From positions 124,001 to 188,000 of the forward strand of contig CABIZX010000002.1 of the NCBI GenBank assembly GCA_902363375.1: DNA of 64,000 nt. Reading direction: 5' to 3'. Origin of the DNA: Clostridiaceae bacterium (GTDB lineage: Bacteria > Bacillota > Clostridia > Clostridiales > Clostridiaceae). Shown here one piece after another: positions 37,702 to 46,264 of the stretch (position 1 is the stretch's first letter; each line of letters begins with the position of its first letter). The position numbers and the translations under genes were made by a program. The notes under the pieces were generated by a model. The model saw only the letters and a program-made list of their open reading frames with translations. It did no database searches and had not been told where the DNA came from.

Positions 37702-38322
37702 ATGAAGAAAAAACTGATTTATACACTAGTGTCTGTTATAGCTATAGCTCTAATAGTTATAGCAAGTTTATTGATGAAGGGAAAAACAGAGGCCTTAGAT
37801 GAGTATAATGCCATTGATACTTTAAAAGAAATTAGAGCTTATAAAAGTAATATAACTATAGAGGTTATAAATGATAGGGAATCTAATAAATATGAAGGTG
37901 TTCAAACATACAAAAGAGGTATAGGGTATAAGCTAGATTTAAATGATAATAGATCATTTACATTTAAAGGAGATGAAATCCTTGTAAAAGATAGGGAAAG
38001 CACAAGAGAGTACACTTTAAATAAAGAATTTGATGAAGTATTTAAATATGGATTTATTGGTGAGTATATAGGGCTTATATATACTAATGAAGAACTGGAA
38101 TTCAGCACTGAAACAATAAATAACCAAGAATACTTTATAATAAAAACATTAATGCCTGGAAGTAATAACAATATTTATAGTGGTAGCCTGTATTATGATA
38201 TAGAAAATTGCGTACCGAAGAAAATAATAATCTATGACAATAACAGGAGAGAAAGAATTATATATACTTATGAAAACTTTAATTGGACTGATAAAGTCGA
38301 CGATGTGGAGTTAGATTTATAG
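37702..38322 (+). CDS. GerS-like outer-sorting-fold protein without lipobox
   Basis: The 206-residue protein has an N-terminal hydrophobic helix (about 5-26) followed by a beta-rich domain (TIEVINDRES, GVQTYKRGIGY, YFIIKTLMPG) resembling the LolA/GerS fold. In C. difficile gerS lies directly before an alanine racemase gene and is needed for cortex hydrolysis in germination; here the next gene is alr, supporting GerS kinship. Unlike GerS it has no cysteine in the signal region, so it should be membrane-anchored or cleaved rather than lipidated. The ATG follows GGAGGAG. Confidence 0.7.
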   Translation: MKKKLIYTLVSVIAIALIVIASLLMKGKTEALDEYNAIDTLKEIRAYKSNITIEVINDRESNKYEGVQTYKRGIGYKLDLNDNRSFTFKGDEILVKDRESTREYTLNKEFDEVFKYGFIGEYIGLIYTNEELEFSTETINNQEYFIIKTLMPGSNNNIYSGSLYYDIENCVPKKIIIYDNNRRERIIYTYENFNWTDKVDDVELDL

Positions 38323-38407
38323 CAGGATATAAGAAAATGAAGGTAAATCTTAGTATTTAATAGGGTAAACTTTCTTCACGGCTGGAAAGGTAAATAAGGT
38401 GAGTAAT

Positions 38408-39571
38408 ATGATAAATAAAATAAGACCCTCCTGGGCTGAGATAGACTTAGATGCATTAGGAAGCAATGCGAGGGAAGTGAGAAGAGTATCAAAGGGCAAA
38501 GAAATAATTGCCACAATAAAAGCTGATGGATATGGGCATGGAGCTATAGATATATATAAGACATTGTTAGAGGAAGGTGTAGGTAGATTTGCTGTAGCTG
38601 TAATTACAGAAGCTATAGAACTTAGAAAAGCTGGAGTAGAAATCCCAATTATTATATTAGGATTTACACCCAGAGAGTTTTATGATGAAGTTATTGACTT
38701 TAATATAGAACAAACTATATATAGTTATGACGATGCTAGGATACTTTCAAATAAAGCGATGAAAAAAAATAAGATAGCTAAGATTCATATAGCAGTAGAT
38801 ACCGGTATGGGAAGAATAGGTTTTTTACCAACAAGGGAACAGGCAAAGGAAGTACATAGGATAACTGAATTAGAAGGCGTAAAAATTGAAGGAATATTTA
38901 CTCATTTTGCTACCGCTGATGAGAAGGACAAGAGTTACGCTAATTTGCAAATTAAGAAATTTAATGAATTTAATGTATACCTTGAGGAATTAGGTATAAC
39001 CATATATTTTAAGCATATAAGCAATAGTGCAGCTATAATAGACTTTCAGAATTTACCATATGGAGGAGTACGGGCAGGAATTATGCTATATGGATACTAT
39101 CCTTCAAACTATGTAAATAAAAATAGTGTTAATTTAATACCTGTTATGTCATTAAAGTCTAGAATTGTTCACATAAAAAAAATACAAGAGGGAGATTATG
39201 TGAGTTATGGTAGATTGTACAGGGCGTCTAGAGAAAGTCTTATTGGAACTCTCCCCATAGGATATGCGGATGGAGTCTCTAGATTACTAACAGGAAAAGC
39301 TAAAGTCATAGTAAATGGAGAAATAGTACCTATAGTAGGCCGTATTTGTATGGATCAATGTATGATAGATATAACCGACGTGCCAGATGTAAGAGTTGGT
39401 GATGAAGTTATATTAATGGGAAAAGATGATAGAGGAAATGAGATAACAGCAGATGATATAGCAGCTGCGATAGGAACTATTAGTTATGAAGTTATTTGTG
39501 ACATAAGTAAGAGAGTTCCAAGAATATATACAAAAGATGGGAAAGTTTTTGCAATAAGAAATTATGTATAG
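38408..39571 (+). CDS. alr: Alanine racemase
   Basis: Alr is a PLP enzyme that makes D-alanine for peptidoglycan. The PLP-binding lysine is K38 in ATIKADGYGHG, and the second catalytic base is the Tyr in SYGRLYRAS. GRICMDQCMID near the end is also conserved. The 387-residue length is normal. ATG 38408 is preceded by AAGGTGAG; a GTG at 38399 is an alternative start three residues longer. The neighbours, GerS-like upstream and ndoAI-ndoA downstream, follow the usual Firmicute order. Confidence 0.96.
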   Translation: MINKIRPSWAEIDLDALGSNAREVRRVSKGKEIIATIKADGYGHGAIDIYKTLLEEGVGRFAVAVITEAIELRKAGVEIPIIILGFTPREFYDEVIDFNIEQTIYSYDDARILSNKAMKKNKIAKIHIAVDTGMGRIGFLPTREQAKEVHRITELEGVKIEGIFTHFATADEKDKSYANLQIKKFNEFNVYLEELGITIYFKHISNSAAIIDFQNLPYGGVRAGIMLYGYYPSNYVNKNSVNLIPVMSLKSRIVHIKKIQEGDYVSYGRLYRASRESLIGTLPIGYADGVSRLLTGKAKVIVNGEIVPIVGRICMDQCMIDITDVPDVRVGDEVILMGKDDRGNEITADDIAAAIGTISYEVICDISKRVPRIYTKDGKVFAIRNYV

Positions 39572-39689
39572 TAAAAATCGGAAAAAAATGTTGTAAAAAG
39601 TAGAAAATAAGGATAAATTCTTTGACATAATGACAATTGATGATTTATAATTAAAGTTGTACATATAGTTGTTATTTTAATTGGAGGTA

Positions 39690-39962
39690 ATGAAATCCAT
39701 GGGTAGCTCAAAGAAATTTATTCTAAATTTTAGTAAAGATTTTTGCGAAAATTTTAATGATATAAATGAAAAACAATTCATAGTGAATAGTAAATTAATT
39801 GCAGACTGTGGAATAGTATATAGTGAAGGCTATAATAGTAGTAGCTATATAGAAAAAATGAAACAAGGTTATTTAGCTATGAGAGAATTAAATTTAGAAT
39901 TATCAGAGTATGGCTTTGAGGGTTATATTAATGACTTAAATGAATATGAAGCTAGCCTTTAG
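39690..39962 (+). CDS. NdoAI-like antitoxin (ribbon-helix-helix type)
   Basis: This 90-residue protein is encoded 15 bases before ndoA and between alr and ndoA, the place of the EndoAI antitoxin in Bacillus. It should bind and block the MazF-type toxin and repress the operon. The N-terminal region (KKFILNFSKDFCENFNDI) may carry the ribbon-helix-helix, but the match to Bacillus EndoAI is weak; the call rests mainly on position. The start is uncertain: ATG 39690 is two bases after GGAGG, ATG 39699 eleven. Confidence 0.75.
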   Translation: MKSMGSSKKFILNFSKDFCENFNDINEKQFIVNSKLIADCGIVYSEGYNSSSYIEKMKQGYLAMRELNLELSEYGFEGYINDLNEYEASL

Positions 39963-39977
39963 GAGTGTGAATGCCTA

Positions 39978-40331
39978 ATGACAATTGTTATAAAGAGAGG
40001 CGATATATTTTATGCTGATTTAAGCCCAGTAGTTGGGTCGGAACAAGGTGGAATAAGACCTGTAATAATTATACAAAATGATGTTGGAAATAGGTATAGT
40101 CCAACTGTTATAGTATCAGCTATAACCTCTCAAATAAATAAGGCAAAACTTCCAACTCACGTGGAAATTTCTTCTGAGGAGTACGGACTAAATAAAGATT
40201 CGGTGGTTTTGCTAGAGCAAGTTAGAACTTTAGACAAAAGAAGACTAAAAGAGAAGATAGGTCATATGACCGACGAAGATATGGTTAAAGTTGATATTGC
40301 TCTTAAAATTAGTTTAGATTTAAAAATGTAA
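39978..40331 (+). CDS. ndoA: MazF-family endoribonuclease toxin
   Basis: The 117-residue protein begins [20 protein letters not shown] and has [15 protein letters not shown] and [12 protein letters not shown], the signature of the chromosomal NdoA/EndoA group. It cuts mRNA at short specific sites (UACAU in B. subtilis; not known here). It is a core chromosomal toxin in Firmicutes rather than a mobile one. Separated from the antitoxin gene by 15 bases and followed by a strong terminator. Confidence 0.95.
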   Translation: MTIVIKRGDIFYADLSPVVGSEQGGIRPVIIIQNDVGNRYSPTVIVSAITSQINKAKLPTHVEISSEEYGLNKDSVVLLEQVRTLDKRRLKEKIGHMTDEDMVKVDIALKISLDLKM

Positions 40332-40654
40332 AATTAAACTTATATAGGGAAGGTAGATTTGCGGAGTAAATCTATCTTCTTTTTTATTGCAATCTACGCT
40401 TGTGCAATGATCAGAATATATTCGTAATTATTGTAGAAAAGTAGTATTTAATTGAAGTAAGGGAAATAATATATTTTATTAGATATTATATATTAATGAA
40501 TTATTAACTATATATGAACGTAAAATATAAAAATACAGATAATATATAATTTTTATGATAAGATATACGTGTAAAAGAATTTTCAACTAAATAGTTGAGA
40601 ATAAAAGAATTATTGATATAATGAGTTTAGAAGAAAATCAGGGAGGGATAAGTA
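40332..40654. other. 323-base intergenic region before the transketolase genes
   Basis: It holds the ndoA terminator (40347-40386) and then AT-rich sequence presumably with the transketolase promoter. No gene or known RNA element seen. Confidence 0.5.
40347..40386 (+). terminator. Terminator of ndoA
   Basis: GAAGGTAGATTT (40349-40360) pairs with AAATCTATCTTC (40368-40379), followed by TTTTTT. Confidence 0.9.
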
Positions 40655-41482
40655 ATGGAAAAGTCATTAACATCATTAGAAAATATAGCGAAAGTTTTAA
40701 GAAAAGATATTATTAAGATGGTAACTGAGTCAGCATCTGGTCACCCAGGCGGTTCCCTATCAGCTGTAGAAATTATTACAACGTTATATTTCAATGAAAT
40801 GAATATTAATGTAGAAGATCCTAAGGATCCTAATAGAGATAGATTTGTACTATCAAAAGGTCATGCGGCACCAGTTTTATATGCAGCTCTTGCTGAAAAA
40901 GGTTTTTTTAATAAAGAAGAACTTATGAAGTTAAGAAAAACAGGAGCTATGCTACAAGGACATCCAAATATGAATTACATACCAGGAGTAGATATGTCTA
41001 CTGGTTCACTAGGTCAAGGTATTTCAGCTGCTGTAGGTATGGCGTTATCAGGTAAACTAGACAATAGCTCATATAGAGTGTATACATTACTTGGCGATGG
41101 TGAATTAGAAGAAGGTCAAGTTTGGGAAGCTGCTATGTGTGCGGCTCATTACAAACTAGACAATTTGACAGCCTTTGTAGATTTCAATGGACTTCAGATA
41201 GATGGGGATATTGATAAAGTTATGAATCCTAACCCAATAGCTGATAAGTTTATAGCTTTTGGTTGGAATGTAATTTATCTAGAAGATGGTCATGATTTAG
41301 TTAAAATAAAAGATGCAATAGAAGCAGGAAAAAAGGTGAAAGATAAGCCAACGATGATAGTTTGCAAAACTATTAAAGGTAAAGGTGTATCTTTTATGGA
41401 AAACCAAGCGGGTTGGCATGGTTCAGCTCCAAGTAAAGAGCAATGTGACATGGCATTAAGAGAGATTGGGGGAGAAGAATAA
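40655..41482 (+). CDS. Transketolase, N-terminal (thiamine-diphosphate) subunit
   Basis: This 275-residue protein is the first half of a split transketolase. It has SASGHPGGSLSAVEI and the ThDP/magnesium motif GDGELEEGQVWEA ending in VDFN. Together with the C-terminal subunit encoded next, it transfers two-carbon units between sugar phosphates in the pentose phosphate pathway. The stop overlaps the next start. Split transketolases are common in clostridia and archaea. Confidence 0.93.
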   Translation: MEKSLTSLENIAKVLRKDIIKMVTESASGHPGGSLSAVEIITTLYFNEMNINVEDPKDPNRDRFVLSKGHAAPVLYAALAEKGFFNKEELMKLRKTGAMLQGHPNMNYIPGVDMSTGSLGQGISAAVGMALSGKLDNSSYRVYTLLGDGELEEGQVWEAAMCAAHYKLDNLTAFVDFNGLQIDGDIDKVMNPNPIADKFIAFGWNVIYLEDGHDLVKIKDAIEAGKKVKDKPTMIVCKTIKGKGVSFMENQAGWHGSAPSKEQCDMALREIGGEE

Positions 41483-42420
41483 TGAAGAGTGTTGCAACTA
41501 GAGAAGCTTATGGAAAAGCACTAGCAAGAATAGGTAAAGAAAATGAAAATATCGTAGTTCTAGATGCAGACTTGTCTAAGTCTACTAAAACTGCTGATTT
41601 TAAAGCTGTATGCCCAGAAAGATTTATTAATATGGGTATTGCGGAAGGCAATATGATGACTGTAGCAGCGGGTATGGCAGCTTGCGGTAAAATACCTTTT
41701 GCATCTACATTTGCTATATTTGCGACAGGAAGAGCTTTTGAGCAAATAAGAAATTCTATATGCTACCCTAAATTAAATGTAAAAGTATGTGCTACTCACG
41801 CTGGTCTAACAGTTGGAGAGGATGGAGCCTCTCACCAATCAGTAGAAGATATTTCTCTAATGAGAAGTATACCTAATATGATAGTGATTAGTCCAAGTGA
41901 TGGAATTGAAGCTGAAGCTGCGATAGAAGCTGTATCAAAGTATGAAGGACCTTGCTATGTGAGACTTGGAAGAAGTGCAGTACCGATAATAAATGATAAT
42001 GAAGACTATAAATTTGAAATAGGTAAAGGTATAACTTTAAGAGAAGGAAAAGATGCTACTATAGTTGCGACGGGAATTATGGTAGATGCAGCACTAGAAG
42101 CTTATAATATTTTAGCTGAAGAAGGTATAAGAGCTAGAGTTATTAATATTCATACTATAAAACCTATTGATGAAGAATTAATAACAAAAGCTGCAAGAGA
42201 AACAAAACTTATAGTTACAGCTGAAGAACATAGTGTGATAGGTGGACTTGGTTCAGCGGTAGCAGAAGTAGTAACTACAAACTGTCCTGCTACAGTTTTA
42301 AGAGTTGGAATAAAGGATACCTTTGGTGAAAGTGGAAAGCCTGCGGAATTATTAAAGGCTTATGGATTAACAGCTATGGATATAGTTAAGGCAGTTAAAA
42401 CAGGAATTAACATGAAATAA
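41482..42420 (+). CDS. Transketolase, C-terminal subunit
   Basis: This 312-residue partner supplies the pyrimidine-binding domain (MGIAEGNMMTVAAGMAACG, with the Glu that activates ThDP; THAGLTVGEDGASHQ) and the C-terminal domain (AEEHSVIGGLGSAVAEV). It overlaps the N-terminal subunit by one base, implying coupled translation, and is followed by a terminator. Similar to 1-deoxyxylulose phosphate synthase C-terminal parts, but the split arrangement and length favour transketolase. Confidence 0.93.
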   Translation: MKSVATREAYGKALARIGKENENIVVLDADLSKSTKTADFKAVCPERFINMGIAEGNMMTVAAGMAACGKIPFASTFAIFATGRAFEQIRNSICYPKLNVKVCATHAGLTVGEDGASHQSVEDISLMRSIPNMIVISPSDGIEAEAAIEAVSKYEGPCYVRLGRSAVPIINDNEDYKFEIGKGITLREGKDATIVATGIMVDAALEAYNILAEEGIRARVINIHTIKPIDEELITKAARETKLIVTAEEHSVIGGLGSAVAEVVTTNCPATVLRVGIKDTFGESGKPAELLKAYGLTAMDIVKAVKTGINMK

Positions 42421-42437
42421 GATAATAATTATCAAAG

Positions 42438-42476
42438 AAAAGAAACCTAAGAATTATATCTTAGGTTTCTTTTTTA
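42438..42476 (+). terminator. Terminator of the transketolase pair
   Basis: AGAAACCTAAGA (42441-42452) pairs with TCTTAGGTTTCT (42459-42470), followed by TTTTT. Confidence 0.9.
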
Positions 42477-42544
42477 AAAGACCTATGATATAATTTATAA
42501 ACATAATAATTTGAAAATTCTATTTACTAAGGAGAGAATCGTGA

Positions 42545-42922
42545 ATGAAGCAAAATATTAAGGGGTATATGAGTGATGTATTTTTTTGTTTTAAATTATC
42601 TTTAAAGCTAGCAATTATACCTATAGTTTTAGGGATAGTTATCAGTTTTATATATTTATTAATTAAAGGACGAGCTATAGAGCTTTTACCAATACTTATG
42701 GGAATAAGAAGTGCAGGAATTATATTTTCTTGTATAGGTTTATTTATATCAGGACTAGGATTTTTACAGCCACTGAAGTTGTTAAGACCATTATCTTATG
42801 AAAAAACCTGGAGAAAGTACATTAATAGATTTGGGTTGGTAGGAATTATATTCTGTACTTCTGCATTTATGGTAGCATATTTCTTCATATACGATATAAT
42901 AGTTCATAATTTATTTTTTTAA
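42545..42922 (+). CDS. Small membrane protein of unknown function
   Basis: The 125-residue protein has three hydrophobic segments (about residues 20-42, 57-78 and 96-118) joined by short basic loops. No family recognised. A GGAGAG site precedes the ATG, and a terminator follows within 20 bases, so it is a single-gene unit between the transketolase pair and ftsEX. Confidence 0.7.
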   Translation: MKQNIKGYMSDVFFCFKLSLKLAIIPIVLGIVISFIYLLIKGRAIELLPILMGIRSAGIIFSCIGLFISGLGFLQPLKLLRPLSYEKTWRKYINRFGLVGIIFCTSAFMVAYFFIYDIIVHNLFF

Positions 42923-42939
42923 TATAATACATAAAAAAG

Positions 42940-42979
42940 CACGAGTGGAAAAAGTTTTATATATTTCCACTCTTTTTTA
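42940..42979 (+). terminator. Terminator before ftsEX
   Basis: GAGTGGAAA (42943-42951) pairs with TTTCCACTC (42964-42972), followed by TTTTTT. Confidence 0.85.
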
Positions 42980-43091
42980 TATAAATAGGAAATAATTCAT
43001 TGTTTTTTGTTTTTTGTAGGACTTGATTTTTTTAATTTTATGTTATAATATACACAGATATAAAGTAAAAAGTCGAGGAGAGTTAATAATT

Positions 43092-43778
43092 ATGATAGAT
43101 TTTAAAAATGTTACTAAGGTTTATAATAACAATGTACTAGCTTTATCTAATTTAAACGTACATATCGACCAAGGTGAGTTTGTTTTCTTAGTAGGCCCAA
43201 GTGGAGCAGGAAAATCTACCTTTATAAAAATGTTATTGAAAGAAGTTGATCCGACTGCAGGTTCAGTAATGGTTGCAGGTTCAGATTTAACAAAATTGAC
43301 AAGAAGAGAGGTTCCTTATTATAGAAGAAAAATTGGAGTAGTATTCCAAGACTTTAGATTAATACAAACTTTGAATGTATTTGAAAATGTAGCTTTTGCA
43401 TTAAGAGTTATAGGAGCAAGTGAAAAAGATATACAAAAGAAAGTACCAGCTGTCTTATCAATGGTAGGGCTATCTAAAAAGAGAGAAGCTTTTCCAACAG
43501 AATTGTCAGGTGGAGAGCAGCAAAGAGTATCTATAGCTAGAGCTATAGTAAATAGTCCATCATTACTTATTGCTGACGAGCCAACAGGAAACTTGGATCC
43601 TGAAACCTCATTAGAGATTATGGATATTTTAAGCGATATTAGTAGAGCTGGAACTACAATTGTAATGGCAACTCATGCAAGAGATATAGTTGACTCTATG
43701 AAAAAGAGAGTTATAGCTATTGAGAAAGGTGTTATTGCAAGAGATGAGGAAAGGGGAAAATATGGTTATGAAATTTGA
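43092..43778 (+). CDS. ftsE: Cell-division ATPase FtsE
   Basis: FtsE is the ATPase of the FtsEX complex, which controls peptidoglycan hydrolases at the cell surface instead of moving a solute. The 228-residue protein has Walker A VGPSGAGKSTF, signature [15 protein letters not shown], Walker B LLIADEP and the FtsE-typical VFQDFRLIQTLNVFENVAFAL. Start ATG 43092 after GAGGAG; a longer frame upstream lacks a site. A TTATAAT box at 43043-43049 could be its promoter. It overlaps ftsX by 17 bases. Confidence 0.96.
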   Translation: MIDFKNVTKVYNNNVLALSNLNVHIDQGEFVFLVGPSGAGKSTFIKMLLKEVDPTAGSVMVAGSDLTKLTRREVPYYRRKIGVVFQDFRLIQTLNVFENVAFALRVIGASEKDIQKKVPAVLSMVGLSKKREAFPTELSGGEQQRVSIARAIVNSPSLLIADEPTGNLDPETSLEIMDILSDISRAGTTIVMATHARDIVDSMKKRVIAIEKGVIARDEERGKYGYEI

Positions 43779-44661
43779 TTCTCTTAAATATTCGGTAAAA
43801 GAAGCATTTAAAAGTATAAAAAGAAATAAAACCTTAAGTATAGCATCTATAGCTACAGTAACAGCTACTCTTTTTATTTTAGGAGTTATAACACTTGGAG
43901 TTGCAAATGTGGACAAGGCGGTTACTCAACTAGGATCTATGGTTGAAGTAAGAATCTATTTAAAAGATGATATAAGTGACAGTAATAAAAATGCTATAGA
44001 AAGCAAGATTAAATCGGTAGAGGGTATTAACACTGTCACATTCCAGAGCAAAGAAGATGCTTTAAAGGATGTGCAGAAGCAATTAAATGATGAATCAGGT
44101 CAATTATCTTCAGGGTTCGAAGATAGAAACCCATTCCCAGCTTCATTTACAGTAAATGTTAGTGAACCACCAGTGGTAGATAAGGTAGTTAGCAGTATTA
44201 AGGATATGGCTGGAATTGAAGAGATAAAGGATGCCAGAGAATTAATTGCTAAAATATCTAAACTAACAGATTCAGTTAAGATAGCTGCTATAGTAGCTTT
44301 TGTAGTTTTTATTATGGTATCCTTATTCTTGATAGGAAATACTATAAAAATCACAGTATTTACAAGAAAAAGAGAAATAGGAATAATGAAGTATGTAGGG
44401 GCTACAGATTGGTTTATTAGATGGCCATTTATAATAGAAGGTATAATTCTTGGGATAATTGGAGCATTTATATCAGTATTGATATTAAATCTTATATATG
44501 CAATGTTAATTAATAGATTAAGTACAGATACATTATTTGGATTTAGTTTAATTGGAATCTCTTATATTTGGAAAGTGATAATTTGGGAATTCCTGGGCTG
44601 TGGAATTTTCATAGGGGCTATTGGAAGTATATTATCCATGAGAAAGTTCTTGAAAGTTTAA
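43762..44661 (+). CDS. ftsX: Cell-division permease-like FtsX
   Basis: FtsX is the membrane part of FtsEX. The 299-residue protein has a cytoplasmic N terminus, one helix (about 27-47), an extracytoplasmic domain (about 48-170) and three further helices, with the FtsX-typical IGIMKYVGATDWFIRWPF between them. It should transmit FtsE ATP hydrolysis to a NlpC/P60 or PcsB-like wall hydrolase outside. Start ATG 43762, five bases after AAGGGG, within the end of ftsE. Confidence 0.95.
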   Translation: MVMKFDSLKYSVKEAFKSIKRNKTLSIASIATVTATLFILGVITLGVANVDKAVTQLGSMVEVRIYLKDDISDSNKNAIESKIKSVEGINTVTFQSKEDALKDVQKQLNDESGQLSSGFEDRNPFPASFTVNVSEPPVVDKVVSSIKDMAGIEEIKDARELIAKISKLTDSVKIAAIVAFVVFIMVSLFLIGNTIKITVFTRKREIGIMKYVGATDWFIRWPFIIEGIILGIIGAFISVLILNLIYAMLINRLSTDTLFGFSLIGISYIWKVIIWEFLGCGIFIGAIGSILSMRKFLKV

Positions 44662-44673
44662 ATTATAAAGAAT

Positions 44674-44711
44674 AAATGAGGCTAAGAATTTATTTCTTAG
44701 TCTCATTTGTG
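44674..44711 (+). terminator. Terminator of ftsEX
   Basis: AAATGAGGCTAAGAA pairs with TTCTTAGTCTCATTT with one G-U pair. Confidence 0.8.
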
Positions 44712-44825
44712 TATAATATAAATATTGGGTTTATAGAAAAAATTAATAAAATAGTTTAAATTACATAGTATTATTATGGGGGATGAAAAGTAATAATATA
44801 TGTAAGAGAATGAGAGGGTGATTTT

Positions 44826-46055
44826 ATGGATAAAAAGAAAAGTAAATGGAAGAAAGTAACGGGCATAGTGGTACTTCTAGTAGTCACAAATTTAATAACT
44901 TTTGGGTTATCTAACTATATATCATTTACTTTACCTGATGGAAAGGTATTAGTTAGTAGAAAAACTTATGAAAACATAATAGACTTTGAAAAATTATTTA
45001 CGATAAAAGATAAGTTAGATAAGTATTATTTAGGTGAAATTGATACAAATAAACTTATAGATGGAGCTGCAGCAGGGATGACAGAAGCTGTAGGAGATCC
45101 CTATACAACATACATGAATGCAGAAGAATTTAAAGATTTTTATTCTCAAACTGAAGGAAATTATGTAGGACTAGGAATACAAGTTGGAGTTAAGGAAGAT
45201 AAAATTGTTGTCGTTGCAATTTTTGAAAATTCACCAGCAGAAAAAGCAGGAATACTTTCAGGAGATATTATTGAAAGTGTAAATGGAGCAAAGGTTGAAG
45301 GAAAAGACTTAGAAAAAGCTGTAGCTACCATGAAAGGTAAAAAAGGTGAAGGTGTAGAGCTTACTTTGTCTCGAGAAAATAAAGGGGCTTTTGATGTTAA
45401 GGCTGTAAGAGATGAAATAGAGATGGTAACTGTTAAAAAGGAAATGATTGATAGTCAGGTTGGATATATTCAAGTTACTATGTTTGACGAGAACACATCT
45501 AGTAATTTTGAAAAAGCTATTAAAGAGTTGAAATCACAAGGAATGAAGAGTTTAATAGTGGATTTAAGAGAAAATCCAGGTGGACTATTAGACCAAACTG
45601 TGAATATGTGTTCACAATTTATTCCTAAGAATAAAAATATAGTTTACACAGAAGATAAGTATGGAAATAGAAAAGATTATAACTCTATAGGAGGAATAGC
45701 TGAAGGTCTACCACTTACTATATTGATAGATGAAGGTAGTGCTAGTGCCTCTGAGATATTTACAGGAGCTATAAAGGATTACAAGCTAGGAACTTTAGTT
45801 GGTACTAAAACCTTTGGAAAAGGAGTTGTTCAAACAACTTTCTACAGAGATAGGGATGGTTTTAGTGATGGAACAGCATTAAAGGTTACAATATCTAAAT
45901 ACTATACTCCGAATGGGCAAAACATTCATGGTATAGGTATAGAGCCAGATATTTTAGTAGAATATCCAGAAGAATTAAAAGGAAAGAACTATGATAGAAC
46001 AGTGGATCCTCAATTTCAGAAGGCTTTAGAAGTTGCAAAAGAAAAGATTAAGTAA
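44826..46055 (+). CDS. S41-family C-terminal processing peptidase (CtpB-like)
   Basis: The 409-residue protein has an N-terminal membrane anchor (about 10-30), a PDZ domain (about 100-190, VGLGIQVGV through ENSPAEKAGILSGD) and an S41 serine protease domain with the catalytic Ser in DEGSASASEI and Lys in TKTFGKGVVQT. It cleaves proteins from their C-terminal side outside the membrane. In Bacillus, CtpB cuts SpoIVFA during sporulation; the clostridial role is not defined. It follows ftsEX in the same direction and precedes a PDZ membrane protein. Confidence 0.93.
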   Translation: MDKKKSKWKKVTGIVVLLVVTNLITFGLSNYISFTLPDGKVLVSRKTYENIIDFEKLFTIKDKLDKYYLGEIDTNKLIDGAAAGMTEAVGDPYTTYMNAEEFKDFYSQTEGNYVGLGIQVGVKEDKIVVVAIFENSPAEKAGILSGDIIESVNGAKVEGKDLEKAVATMKGKKGEGVELTLSRENKGAFDVKAVRDEIEMVTVKKEMIDSQVGYIQVTMFDENTSSNFEKAIKELKSQGMKSLIVDLRENPGGLLDQTVNMCSQFIPKNKNIVYTEDKYGNRKDYNSIGGIAEGLPLTILIDEGSASASEIFTGAIKDYKLGTLVGTKTFGKGVVQTTFYRDRDGFSDGTALKVTISKYYTPNGQNIHGIGIEPDILVEYPEELKGKNYDRTVDPQFQKALEVAKEKIK

Positions 46056-46178
46056 CTCCATATAGGGTATTATAATAAGTGACAATAATTTATTATGATA
46101 AAGAGTAAACTAGAATAAGTTAACATATAGAAAAGATTAAAACTAATCTTATAGTCTAAAGTAGATAAATAATGATTT

Positions 46179-46218
46179 TAAATTAAGTATCTATTTATTA
46201 TAATAGATACTTAATTTA
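46179..46218. terminator. Long inverted repeat between ctpB and the PDZ protein gene
   Basis: A perfect 17-bp inverted repeat (46179-46195 with 46202-46218) with a six-base loop. No T-run follows on the plus strand, so it may be a weak terminator or an RNA processing or regulatory site. Confidence 0.5.
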
Positions 46219-46264
46219 GGTTACATATAATTACTTTTGTTACATAATGAAAAGGAGAAAAAGA

